DNA of 64,000 bases, taken from the NCBI RefSeq assembly GCF_900116445.1, contig NZ_FPBH01000002.1:1-64000 (forward strand), in the 5' to 3' direction. Position 1 is the first letter of the stretch. Each line of letters begins with the position of its first letter. The translations under genes were made by a program, and so were the position numbers. Under the pieces are notes generated by a model. It was not told the DNA's origin, did no database searches, and was given only the letters and a program-made list of their open reading frames with translations. Positions 1 to 11,065 of the stretch are shown piece by piece. Source of the stretch: Paraburkholderia aspalathi (GTDB lineage: Bacteria > Pseudomonadota > Gammaproteobacteria > Burkholderiales > Burkholderiaceae).

Positions 1-77
1 GAGTCCGCATTCACTACCGAAGCGCCGCCCACTTCAACCACCCGGCACCGCTTCGTTCTGCGTCGCTGCATCAGCAG

Positions 78-118
78 CAGAGAAACGAGATTATGAAGAA
101 CTTTCGCTACGCCGTCAA
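78..118 (-). promoter_or_regulatory. Strong minus-strand promoter, probably P1 of an rRNA operon lying left of the window
   Basis: Read on the minus strand, TTGACG (113-118) is followed after exactly 17 bp by CATAAT (90-95), a near-consensus sigma-70 promoter. The downstream sequence (CTCGTTTCTCTGCTGCTGATG, then a GC-rich stretch to position 1) has the look I associate with the region just upstream of 16S rRNA in Burkholderia and Paraburkholderia. No protein reads into the left edge convincingly. The rRNA assignment is from memory of the family; the 16S gene itself would be off-window. Confidence 0.55.
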
Positions 119-350
119 CAGGTTTTTCTAACTTCCTGAACCTGCCCGCATCGCGCAAAGCCTTGCCACTGCTGGCTCTCCCGCTCCCCGTGCTCCGGTG
201 TCCGAAGCACGAAAGAGCGAGATTCTAGCGAGCCGCACGGCCCCTTGCAAGCGTTATTTTGATACGCATGGACTGCGCCAGAAATGGCGCAGGAATTGAA
301 AACGACTGGCACAACAAGCTCATCCGAAGCCCAGTCGAAAACCACCTCGT
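119..350. other. Intergenic stretch between the HD gene and the left-edge promoter
   Basis: No supportable gene. A hairpin with one mismatch lies at 190-210 (GTGCTCCGG, loop TGT, CCGAAGCAC). It is not followed by a T run on either strand, so I do not call it a terminator. The stretch may carry upstream activation sites for the left-edge promoter or the 3' end of the phnA-phnY-HD transcript. Confidence 0.4.
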
Positions 351-911
351 TCAGGCAGTCACGTGTTTCTGCATCACGCGTTCGACTACGCTCAAATAAT
401 GATCGAGCCCCGGCGTCGCACGGTTCTCTTCTTTTGCGCGGTCGTCCCATTTGCGCAGGCGCAAGGCGTCTTCCGCGTAGGGCTTCTGCAGGAACGCTTC
501 AGCCTCTTCCTTGCAGAAGATGCCGCCTTGCAATTCCAGGCTCCGCACCGAATCAGCGGAAAGCTGGCCGAAGTACGCATCGTCGATTGCGCAGAGGCAG
601 CGCTTGGCGTCGACGTGCAACCGGATCGGCTCCAGCACCGCGTCCGACAACACCGGCCGCAAGAACGGCAGCGCGAAATACTGATGCAGATCGTCAATGC
701 CCCGCTCCGTCGGCGTTTCACCTTGCAGATTCAGCAGATGGCCGAGGTCATGCAGAAACGCGGCGGCGACGAGTTCATCGTCGGCACCCGCCTCTTCCGC
801 CAGTGCGCCGCTCTGCAGCGCATGTTCAAGCTGCGTCACCGGTTCGCCGCTATAGGCGAGCTTGCCATATTGCTCATATAACGAACGGATGTCGTTCAGA
901 CTCAATGCCAC
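351..911 (-). CDS. Phosphonate-operon HD-domain protein (PhnZ-like di-iron oxygenase family)
   Basis: 186 residues with a GTG start preceded by GGGAG. The HD motif is visible as FLHDLGH (about 53-59), with a further His in LEHALQ (about 30), LHVDAKR (about 98-104) and a late Asp in GLDHY (about 170). This pattern matches the HD oxygenases related to PhnZ and the family annotated as phosphonate-degradation-associated HDIG proteins. It starts 4 bp after phnY and is the last gene of phnA-phnY-HD. PhnZ itself cleaves 1-hydroxy-2-aminoethylphosphonate made by an Fe/2-oxoglutarate hydroxylase, and no such hydroxylase is visible here, so the substrate is unknown. Confidence 0.8.
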   Translation of the reverse strand: MALSLNDIRSLYEQYGKLAYSGEPVTQLEHALQSGALAEEAGADDELVAAAFLHDLGHLLNLQGETPTERGIDDLHQYFALPFLRPVLSDAVLEPIRLHVDAKRCLCAIDDAYFGQLSADSVRSLELQGGIFCKEEAEAFLQKPYAEDALRLRKWDDRAKEENRATPGLDHYLSVVERVMQKHVTA

Positions 912-915
912 GTTC

Positions 916-3677
<2,762 letters not shown>

Positions 3678-4412
3678 TCAATCGTTCGATGCCGCCGACA
3701 TCCGCACCGCACCCAACGACCCCGCCGGTTCGCACGCCTCACGCGCGCGCTGCAGGCCACCGTTCACATGAGCATGCATCAACGCCGCAGCATGTTCGGC
3801 ATCGCGCGAGGCCAGCGCCGTCAGAATCGCGCGATGTTCGGCGAGCGAGCGTTCCATCGCATCGGCATGCACCACCAGCGCGGCGCGGCGAAACAGACTC
3901 AATTCGCTCACCAGCCTTCGATACGTCTCATACAGCTTCACATTGCCCGACGCCGCTACGATCGCGTCGTGAAACGCCACGTTGGCGCGCGCGTAGGCAT
4001 CGTGATCCTGTGCATCGAGCGAGGCGCGCATCGCGTCGAGCCACTCGCGCAACACCGCAAGCTTCTGCGCATCGATACGCGAAGCCAGCATCCGGCACGC
4101 CGCTTCTTCAAGCACCGCGCGCACCGCATAAATCTCGTCCGCTTCCGCGAGCGACACTGTCCGCACAAACACACCGCGGTTTTTCTCAGTGCGCACGAGA
4201 CCCGCTTGCTCCAGCGCGCGAAACGCCTCGCGCACCGGCCCGCGCGACACTTGCAGACGCGCGGCCCAATCGGCTTCGTTGAGTTTGTCGCCGGGTGCGA
4301 GCGCCCCTTCGATGATGTACCGTTCGATTTCGTCGCGGACCAGCGTCGTCAGCGAATGCCTGCGCACAACCTCAATCGGATCGACAGAAGCAGTTTGCAT
4401 ATATTCGGTCAT
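3678..4412 (-). CDS. GntR-family regulator with FCD domain, phosphonate locus
   Basis: Winged-helix N-terminus (LTTLVRDEIERYIIEG ... RLQVSRGPVREAFRALEQAGLV, about residues 18-70) followed by an all-helical FCD ligand-binding domain (YAVRAVLEEAACR, VAFHDAIVAASGN, LAEHRAILTALASRD). FCD domains usually bind a small acid through His/Asp-bound metal. The reading frame is open further upstream; I chose the ATG at 4412, though the next Met (4400) is also possible and neither has a strong Shine-Dalgarno. It lies between phnV and phnA on the same strand, so it is the natural candidate for control by a 2-AEP breakdown intermediate. Confidence 0.82.
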   Translation of the reverse strand: MTEYMQTASVDPIEVVRRHSLTTLVRDEIERYIIEGALAPGDKLNEADWAARLQVSRGPVREAFRALEQAGLVRTEKNRGVFVRTVSLAEADEIYAVRAVLEEAACRMLASRIDAQKLAVLREWLDAMRASLDAQDHDAYARANVAFHDAIVAASGNVKLYETYRRLVSELSLFRRAALVVHADAMERSLAEHRAILTALASRDAEHAAALMHAHVNGGLQRAREACEPAGSLGAVRMSAASND

Positions 4413-4505
4413 TTTGACAAATTTCGCCACATCGATATGTGTTTGCGCGTTTGCGTGTCCGCCGCCTGGCATGCGCACGCAAACACAACAATCAGAAGGT
4501 GCCCG

Positions 4506-5369
4506 TCAGTCCACCCGACGGCGCGGGACACGCGCCGCAATCAGCAGCAACGCAGCAAGCGAGACCATCAGCAGAATCAGCGACAACGCGGAGGCCGGCA
4601 GGTAATAACCACGCTCCACCTGCCCGACCACCACGATCGGCACCGTCGCAAAGCCCGGCGGGTACACGGTGAGCGTGGCGCCGAGTTCGCCGAGCGAGAG
4701 CGCGAAACCGAGTGCGAGACTTGCGCGGATCGCCGGCACCAGTTGCGGCAGCACGACGCGGCGCAGCACCATCGACGGCGGCGCACCCAGGCTCGCCGCA
4801 GCTTCCCGCAGAATGGTCAATTCCGGACGCAACGCGGCGGCCGCGCAGCGGTAGCAGAACGGCAGCACCAGCGCGAGCTGCACGAACACGACGATGGCCG
4901 CCGAGCTCGACAGATCGAGTGGACGCTTGTGGTACGCGATCAGCACGGCCAACCCGAGCACCACGCTCGGCACGCCGTTGGGCATCATCGCGATGGTGTC
5001 GACGAACGCGCCAAGACCACGCCGGTCACGGCCTTCGAGCGCCAGTGCCAGCCACAGCCCGAGAATCGTGCCGAGCACGGCGACGCCCATGCCGATGCTG
5101 AGGCTTGTAGTCAGCGCGTCGAAGTCGCTGGAACCGAGCCGCTCGAACCAGCGTGTGCTGAGGCTGTCCGGCAGGATCGTGCCCGACCAGTGCCCGGCGA
5201 CGCTCGACAGCGCGACCACCAGCACCGGCAAGACGAACAGCCAGAAGCACAGCAACGCGGCAAAGCCGAGAAACAGACTGCCGAGTATGCGCACCGGCAG
5301 ACTGCGGCGCACCGGCCGTGCCTTCTTGTGTATGACTGGCAAAACGGTTGGGTCGAGTTCAACGGCCAT
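4506..5369 (-). CDS. phnV: 2-Aminoethylphosphonate ABC transporter permease
   Basis: 287 residues with about six membrane helices. The EAA-type cytoplasmic loop that contacts the ATPase is visible as REAAASLGAPPSMVLRRVVLP. It should form the channel with PhnU. Its start overlaps the end of phnU by 11 bp, the last step of the tightly overlapping phnT-phnU-phnV gene order. Family assignment as PhnV (rather than iron or sulfate permease) rests on the neighbouring phnW-phnY-phnA genes. Confidence 0.85.
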   Translation of the reverse strand: MAVELDPTVLPVIHKKARPVRRSLPVRILGSLFLGFAALLCFWLFVLPVLVVALSSVAGHWSGTILPDSLSTRWFERLGSSDFDALTTSLSIGMGVAVLGTILGLWLALALEGRDRRGLGAFVDTIAMMPNGVPSVVLGLAVLIAYHKRPLDLSSSAAIVVFVQLALVLPFCYRCAAAALRPELTILREAAASLGAPPSMVLRRVVLPQLVPAIRASLALGFALSLGELGATLTVYPPGFATVPIVVVGQVERGYYLPASALSLILLMVSLAALLLIAARVPRRRVD

Positions 5370-6303
5370 GGCCCGCTCCTTTCACCTTGCGACGGTTGAC
5401 CTGGCGGTACAACGCGTACAGCGACAACGACATGATCAGCATCACGACCGCGCCGGCGGCGGCGGTCGGCAGATCCAGGTCGACGGTCGCCGAGCTGTAG
5501 ATCGCGACCGGCAGCGTGATCAGATGCGCGCTGCCGAGCACGAGCAGAATGCCGAACTCGTTCAAGGTCAGCAGAAAACACAGGATCGTGCCCGCGGCGA
5601 TGCCCGGCCACGCGAGCGGCAGGATCACCTTGAACGCGACCATCCAGCCACTCGCGCCGAGACTGCGGGCCGCTTCGATCAGACGCATGTCGAGCGTGGC
5701 AAACGACGCCAGCGTAGGACGCACGACGAACGGCGCGTAGAAGACCACTTCCGCGAGAATCACGCCGCCCACGCCGAACAGGAAATTGAGCGGCGGCGCC
5801 TCGAGATGAAACAGCTGCTGCAAGGCGATGCTGACCGAGCCTTGCGAGCCGTACAGAAAGATCAGCGTGAACGCGACCAGAAACGACGGGAACGCGACGA
5901 ACAGTTCAAGAAAACGCGTGACCATACGCGCGCCGGGAAACGGCTTGAAGAACAATAGCGACGCGAGACCGATACCGAGCAAGGATGCGAGCCCGGCGCT
6001 CACACACAGAATCCACAGCGTGGTGCCGACTACGCCGCGCGTTTCCGGATTGCCGAAAAACGCCGAGTAGGCCTGCAGACTCAAACCGTGCGGACCGGTG
6101 AAACTCAGCAGCACCAGACGCACGAGCGGATAGATCACCAGCGGACCCAGCACGACCACCGCGAGGAACAGCAGGTGCCATTGCGCCGCGCGTTCGCGTC
6201 GCTTCACCGCCGCCGTGTGCGAGGCCGCGCTCGCGCTGCGGCGGGCATCGGCAGCGGCGTCGCTGATCGAATTGGGGGTATCAGGGGTTGATAAGGACGA
6301 CAT
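5359..6303 (-). CDS. phnU: 2-Aminoethylphosphonate ABC transporter permease
   Basis: 314 residues from the ATG at 6303, chosen because the more upstream in-frame start would extend deeper into phnT. A hydrophilic N-terminus of about 45 residues is followed by six membrane helices starting at LLFLAVVVLGPLVIYPLV. The EAA loop is EAARSLGASGWMVAFKVILP. It overlaps the 3' end of phnT by 23 bp and phnV by 11 bp, so phnT, phnU and phnV must be on one transcript. Confidence 0.85.
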   Translation of the reverse strand: MSSLSTPDTPNSISDAAADARRSASAASHTAAVKRRERAAQWHLLFLAVVVLGPLVIYPLVRLVLLSFTGPHGLSLQAYSAFFGNPETRGVVGTTLWILCVSAGLASLLGIGLASLLFFKPFPGARMVTRFLELFVAFPSFLVAFTLIFLYGSQGSVSIALQQLFHLEAPPLNFLFGVGGVILAEVVFYAPFVVRPTLASFATLDMRLIEAARSLGASGWMVAFKVILPLAWPGIAAGTILCFLLTLNEFGILLVLGSAHLITLPVAIYSSATVDLDLPTAAAGAVVMLIMSLSLYALYRQVNRRKVKGAGHGR

Positions 6304-7390
6304 CGTCAGCCTCATAACGCAGGGAAACACGCGCGCCCTTCTCCGGCATCATGCCGTGGCCACGCTGCATGGTGACCAGCACAGGCTCGTTAGGCGTCGC
6401 GTCCAGAGCGACCGACACCGACAACACCGCGCCGTACCATTCGACCGACGTAATCGCGCCATGCAACTGACCTTCGCCAAGCGGCACGATACGCAGCGCT
6501 TCCGGACGCAGACACGCGACCCGCTCGCGCTCGTTGTAGCGCACGTCGTCCATGCCGAATGCCACCTGCGGCGGCAACAGATTGGCCGCGCCCAGATAGC
6601 GCGCGACGAAACCGTCGCTCGGCGTGTCGTACAGCTGTTGCGGCGTGCCGAGTTGGGCGATGCGGCCTTCGCGCATCAGCAGCGTGCGGTCGGACAGCAC
6701 CAGCGCGTCGTCCTGATCGTGTGTCACGCAGACGATCGTCAGATTCGGCAGGCGCTCGTGCAACGCCTTCAGTTCCGAACGCACCGAGGCGCGCAGATTG
6801 GCGTCGAGTGCGGAAAGCGGTTCGTCGAGCAACAACACATCGGGCTCGATCACAAGCGCACGCGCGAGCGCCACGCGCTGCTGCATGCCGCCCGATAATT
6901 GCGCCGGCATGTGATGCCCGGCGTCGCCCAGTTGCACGAGTTTTAAGGCATCAGCGACACGTCGCGCGACATCCTTCGACTGCGTGCGGCGCGCACGCAA
7001 GCCGAAAGCCACGTTGTCGAATACCGATAAATGCGGGAACAGCGCATAGCTCTGGAACAGCAAGCCGAGATTGCGCTTATGCGGCGGCACGTGCGTCAGA
7101 TCGTGACCGGCGACGGTCAAGGTGCCCGACAGTCCGTCCGCTTCGATGAACCCGGCGATGAAGCGCAACAGCGTGGTCTTGCCGCAACCGCTGCGACCGA
7201 GCACGGTGAGCAACTCGCCGCGCTGAATGGTCAACGACAGATCGTCGAGCACAGTGCGCGTGCCGAAGCGCACCGTCAGATGGTCGATCTGCACGCCGCC
7301 CGGCGTGTTCGAACGCGCGCCGTCGAGCGCGTCCGGTGAGGCGCCGAGCGCGCCTGGGTGAGCAAGACTGGCCGTATTCACCGGGTTCAT
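6281..7390 (-). CDS. phnT: 2-Aminoethylphosphonate ABC transporter ATP-binding protein
   Basis: 369 residues. The ATPase core begins near residue 34 (VQIDHLTVRFGTRTVLDDL) with Walker A GRSGCGKTT, Q-loop LLFQSYALFPHL, signature LSGGMQQRVALARAL, Walker B VLLLDEPLSALD and switch His in CVTHDQDDALVL. A C-terminal TOBE-like part follows (about 280-369). It drives uptake through PhnU/PhnV. It starts 78 bp after the phnS stop; that gap contains GGCGC...GCGCC repeats that could form a hairpin and lower phnT-U-V expression relative to phnS. Confidence 0.88.
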   Translation of the reverse strand: MNPVNTASLAHPGALGASPDALDGARSNTPGGVQIDHLTVRFGTRTVLDDLSLTIQRGELLTVLGRSGCGKTTLLRFIAGFIEADGLSGTLTVAGHDLTHVPPHKRNLGLLFQSYALFPHLSVFDNVAFGLRARRTQSKDVARRVADALKLVQLGDAGHHMPAQLSGGMQQRVALARALVIEPDVLLLDEPLSALDANLRASVRSELKALHERLPNLTIVCVTHDQDDALVLSDRTLLMREGRIAQLGTPQQLYDTPSDGFVARYLGAANLLPPQVAFGMDDVRYNERERVACLRPEALRIVPLGEGQLHGAITSVEWYGAVLSVSVALDATPNEPVLVTMQRGHGMMPEKGARVSLRYEADDVVLINP

Positions 7391-7468
7391 CCTCCAACTG
7401 GATTAATGCTGATACGGCGCCCCGCACGAATGCAGGAAGCGCCGCCTGACTCAATTGCGAACTGCGGC

Positions 7469-8560
7469 TTACTTCGGCTTGACGACTTCGAGCTGCTTGC
7501 CCGACGAGCCGATCACATCGCTCTTCCAACGTGCCGTCCAGTCAGCCTTCTTCGCCATCACTTGCGTCCAGTCCACCGGAATCAACGTCACGCCGGCGAT
7601 CGCCTTCTTGACTGCTTCGCCGTTCTTGCCGGCGAGCGGCACGTCCGTGCGGCCCGGGATACCGAAGATGTCCGGCACCTTGGATTGCACATCGGTCGAC
7701 ATCAAGTAGTCGATCAGCTTCTTGCCTTCAGCCTGGTTCGGACCGTTCTTGATCAGGCCGATCGCGTACGGCAGCTGGAACGTGGTCGGCTTATCGCCGG
7801 CTTTGGCTGCGAGGAAGATCGGCTTGAGCGACAGGCCGCCGTTCGCTGCATCGTCCAGATCCATCTGCAGGTCGCCGTTCGCGAAGGCGATTTCGTTACG
7901 CGAGAGCAGTACGTCGAGGTAGCCCGTGCCCTTGGTGTGGAACTTGGCGCTCTCTTCGAGCTTCTTCAGATAGTCGAACGCCTTGTCTTCGCCCATCAAC
8001 GACGTGGTCAGGATGATCACGGCCATACCGTCGCCAGCCGTAGCCGGGTTCGAGTAGGCGACCTTGCCGGTGTAGTCCGGGTGCAGCAGGTCGGCGAAGG
8101 TCTTCGGCTGGTTCTTCGTGACGTCCGGGTTGATCGCGAACGAGAAGTAGTTGTTCACGAAAGTCGCCCACGAACCGTTCGGCGCCTTGGCGATCGCCGG
8201 CACGTTCTTGTAGTTGGCGCTCTGATAAGCCTGCAGCAGGCCGGCCTGGTCGGCTTGCTGGATGAACGGCGGCAACGTGACGATCACGTCGGCCTTCGGC
8301 TGATCCTTCTCGATGGTGGCGCGGTTCACCACTTCGCCGCTGCCGGCCGTGACGATGTTGACCTTCACACCTTCCTTCTTTTCGAAGGCCGGCAGCACAT
8401 CCTTATAGAGGTTTTCGAGGCCGTCGGCGGTGTACAGCACCACTGCGTCAGCCGCGTGGGCCTGCATCGCCGCGCCGCCGAATGCTGCCGCGGCGATCAG
8501 CGCCGGCAACAGTTTGCGTGCGAGGCCAGCCGTGGCGTGAAGGGAATTCGTCTTTGTCAT
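7469..8560 (-). CDS. phnS: 2-Aminoethylphosphonate ABC transporter substrate-binding protein
   Basis: 363 residues from the ATG at 8560, preceded by GGAGAG and starting a typical signal peptide (MTKTNSLHATAGLARK, hydrophobic core, cleavage after AMQAHAA). The mature part VVLYTADGLENLYKDVLPAF and the GEVVNRATIEKDQPKADV segment resemble periplasmic iron/AEP-type binding proteins. It captures 2-AEP in the periplasm. It is the promoter-proximal gene of phnS-T-U-V and is divergent from phnW with a 362-bp region between. Confidence 0.87.
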   Translation of the reverse strand: MTKTNSLHATAGLARKLLPALIAAAAFGGAAMQAHAADAVVLYTADGLENLYKDVLPAFEKKEGVKVNIVTAGSGEVVNRATIEKDQPKADVIVTLPPFIQQADQAGLLQAYQSANYKNVPAIAKAPNGSWATFVNNYFSFAINPDVTKNQPKTFADLLHPDYTGKVAYSNPATAGDGMAVIILTTSLMGEDKAFDYLKKLEESAKFHTKGTGYLDVLLSRNEIAFANGDLQMDLDDAANGGLSLKPIFLAAKAGDKPTTFQLPYAIGLIKNGPNQAEGKKLIDYLMSTDVQSKVPDIFGIPGRTDVPLAGKNGEAVKKAIAGVTLIPVDWTQVMAKKADWTARWKSDVIGSSGKQLEVVKPK

Positions 8561-8821
8561 GTCGCTCTCTCCGAAAGGCAAAAAACCAGACGGTCGGGAT
8601 ATCCCGATACCTGTTGTGATTGAACGGCGGTAGCGCCGCGCCGCTTGCGTGTTGCCCGCAGCCAGTTGCCGTGCAGTTTCGCCCGAATTGCAGATTGCCG
8701 ACAACTTTGCTGCTTCTTCTCCAGCCTGACTTACAGCTCACCTACCACATTCGCGCTGCCGGCCATGCCTGAACGGGCACGGCAAGGATCACAGGTTTCC
8801 ATGACAACGCCATGACGATTC

Positions 8822-8853
8822 TGGCGAATTCCAACAATTGACACAATTCGCCA
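8822..8853. promoter_or_regulatory. Candidate operator in the phnS/phnW divergent promoter
   Basis: TGGCGAATT (8822-8830) and AATTCGCCA (8845-8853) form a perfect 9-bp inverted repeat with a 14-bp spacer, and the spacer region contains a smaller palindrome AATTGACACAATT (8836-8848). It is placed about 70 bp before phnW and 260 bp before phnS. The rest of the 362-bp region (8561-8922) shows no gene. Confidence 0.55.
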
Positions 8854-8922
8854 ATAATATCCAAATCAATCTTTTCGTCACCCTGCCCGGGCGACGGACA
8901 TTCATCTGATGACGGAGGCGCT

Positions 8923-10035
8923 GTGATTCCTGGAAACGATCCAATCCTGCTGACCCCGGGCCCGTTGAGCACTTCGCCGCAAACCCGCGAGGCGATGCTG
9001 CGCGACTGGGGCTCGTGGGACGCCGCGTTCAACCGTATGACCCATAGCGTGTGCGCCGACCTCGTCAAAATCGTACATGGCGAAAATGACTATGTTTGCG
9101 TACCGCTGCAAGGCAGCGGTACGTTCGCGGTCGAAGCGGCGCTCGGCACGCTGGTGCCGCGTCAAGGCTGCGTGCTGGTTCCGAACAACGGCGCGTATTG
9201 TGCCCGTCTGATCCGAATATTGCAGCGTATGGGGATCGCTTATGTGGAACTGACGCTGCGCGAGGACGAACCGGTCAGCGCGGCCGCCATCGAAGACGCC
9301 CTGAATCGCGAATCGCGTATCACTCACGTCGCGCAAGTCCATCTGGAAACGAGCGCCGGCCTGCTCAATCCGCTCGACGATATCGCCGCGGTGTGTCAGC
9401 GGCACGGCAAAAGCCTGATCGTCGACGCAATGAGCTCATTCGGCGCGCTGCCGATCGACTTACGGCGCGGCGGCATCGACGCGCTGATCTCGGCGAGCGG
9501 CAAATGCCTGGAAGGCGTGCCGGGCATGGGATTCGTGATTGTGCGGCGCAGCGTGCTGGAACACTGCGAAGGACGTTCGCCGTCGCTCGCGCTGGATCTG
9601 TACGATCAATACGTCTATATGCAGAAGACGACGCAGTGGCGCTTCACGCCACCGACTCATGTGGTCGCGGCTTTGCGTCAGGCGCTCGATCAGTTCTTCG
9701 CGCAAGGGGGACAAGCGGCGCGCGGCGCACGCTATACGCAGAACTGCGCGGCGTTGGTAAGCGGCATGAAAGCGCTCGGCTTCGAACCGTTTCTGAAACC
9801 CGAAGTACAGGCGCCGGTGATCGTCACGTTCTACGCGCCGCGCGACCCCGCGTGGAATTTTGCAAACTTTTATGCCGCGGTGCGCGAGGCGGGTTACGTG
9901 CTGTATCCCGGCAAGCTGACGCAAGTGGACACGTTCCGCGTGGGTTGCATCGGCGCGATCGATGCGGACGAACTACGTAGCGCAGTGGCCGCGATCGACC
10001 GTACGCTGAAATGGCTTGGGATTCGCGTGAAGTGA
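8923..10035 (+). CDS. phnW: 2-Aminoethylphosphonate--pyruvate transaminase
   Basis: 370-residue class V aminotransferase that moves the amino group of 2-AEP to pyruvate, giving phosphonoacetaldehyde and alanine. Seen: N-terminal [18 protein letters not shown], the PLP-contacting Asp in [11 protein letters not shown] (about 168), the Schiff-base Lys in [15 protein letters not shown] (about 192), and substrate Arg in a C-terminal DTFRVGCIG. The GTG start has GGAGG 6 bp upstream. Divergent from phnS; it supplies the first catabolic step for what the importer brings in. Confidence 0.93.
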   Translation: MIPGNDPILLTPGPLSTSPQTREAMLRDWGSWDAAFNRMTHSVCADLVKIVHGENDYVCVPLQGSGTFAVEAALGTLVPRQGCVLVPNNGAYCARLIRILQRMGIAYVELTLREDEPVSAAAIEDALNRESRITHVAQVHLETSAGLLNPLDDIAAVCQRHGKSLIVDAMSSFGALPIDLRRGGIDALISASGKCLEGVPGMGFVIVRRSVLEHCEGRSPSLALDLYDQYVYMQKTTQWRFTPPTHVVAALRQALDQFFAQGGQAARGARYTQNCAALVSGMKALGFEPFLKPEVQAPVIVTFYAPRDPAWNFANFYAAVREAGYVLYPGKLTQVDTFRVGCIGAIDADELRSAVAAIDRTLKWLGIRVK

Positions 10036-10134
10036 TGTGGATGCCGCAGAGCAGTCGTGGCGCGCAGGTATGCGGGGCGCTCGCTCATGCGCCCACGCCG
10101 CCAGCCACTCGGATGACTCCGCGGGCGCAGCCGC

Positions 10135-10890
10135 TCAGGCAATCAGGATTTCCGGCCCATGCGCCGTGATCGCCTTGCCGAGCGCCTTCTCCGGTGCCAG
10201 TTCGGTGACCAGATAGCGCGCCGATTCGATCCCGTTGATGCGCACCGGCGTCACGCGTCCGAACTTCGAGTGGTCGGCGACCACCACCACCATGTCGGCG
10301 GCGGCGATCATACGGCTGCGCACTTCGGCGGCCATGCGGCTGTAGTCGGTCAGGTAGCCATCCGGCGAAATGCCGCCCGCGCCGATGAAGGCGAAGTCCG
10401 CGTGGTACTGCGTCAGCTGATGGACCGTGTCGAGGCCGAAAGTGGCGTCTTCGATATCCGACAGTTCGCCGCCGAGCAGCGTCACGCGGTTATCGTTGCG
10501 GCGGCCGAGCAGCAGCGCGATACGCCAGTCGTTCGTATAGACCGACAGGCGGTGCCGGTCGAGCAGCGCCCGGGCCACCGCTTGCGTGGTGCTGCCCGAA
10601 TCGATGATCAGCGAGGCGCCGTCCGGCACGAACTCGGCCGCGCGTTCGCCGATGGCCCGCTTGGCGCCGGCGTTGGCGGCTTCGCGCGTATCGAGGTCGG
10701 GCTCGCGCCGGTCGCTGGAGAGCGCGCCGCCGTGGGTCGTGACGAGCAGACCGCGCCCGGCCAGCGCATTCAGATCGCGGCGGATGGTCTCGCGCGACAC
10801 ATTCAGTTCGCGCACCAGTTCAGCGACCGAGAGCGCGCCGGTTTTAGCGACTTGCGCCAGGATGTATTGGTGACGTTGTTCTGCGAGCAT
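10135..10890 (-). CDS. DeoR-family transcriptional regulator
   Basis: 251 residues from the ATG at 10890, which gives the standard DeoR N-terminus MLAEQRHQYILAQ; the frame is open 26 codons further upstream. Helix-turn-helix LSVAELVRELNVSRETIRRDL (about 20-40) and a DeoR sugar-phosphate-type sensor domain (DSGSTTQAVARAL, TLLGGELSDIEDATFG, DHSKFGRV). These proteins usually bind a phosphorylated metabolite. It is convergent with phnW. It may control the phosphonate genes or an unlinked pathway; the sequence does not decide. Confidence 0.82.
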   Translation of the reverse strand: MLAEQRHQYILAQVAKTGALSVAELVRELNVSRETIRRDLNALAGRGLLVTTHGGALSSDRREPDLDTREAANAGAKRAIGERAAEFVPDGASLIIDSGSTTQAVARALLDRHRLSVYTNDWRIALLLGRRNDNRVTLLGGELSDIEDATFGLDTVHQLTQYHADFAFIGAGGISPDGYLTDYSRMAAEVRSRMIAAADMVVVVADHSKFGRVTPVRINGIESARYLVTELAPEKALGKAITAHGPEILIA

Positions 10891-11065
10891 CTGTTGGAGG
10901 CCGGGAACCGGCACGCTTGGGTTTCGCCACGATTGGAGAAGGCCGCGGTATTGTATTACGCGTGGCACGGGGACGCTCCTCTTATGGCGCTTACCTGCTA
11001 ATCTGAACGCCCTGGCCGCGCGCCGACGCCTGTCGAAACCGCGTAGCCCGTCAACCGAACTGCCG

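Noticed and set aside
190..210. Hairpin GTGCTCCGG/CCGAAGCAC near the left edge as a terminator
   Set aside because: One mismatch and no T run on either strand.
3678..4478. PhnF/PhnR-type GntR assignment for the phosphonate-locus regulator
   Set aside because: The C-terminus is all-helical with FCD features, not the UTRA fold of PhnF and PhnR.
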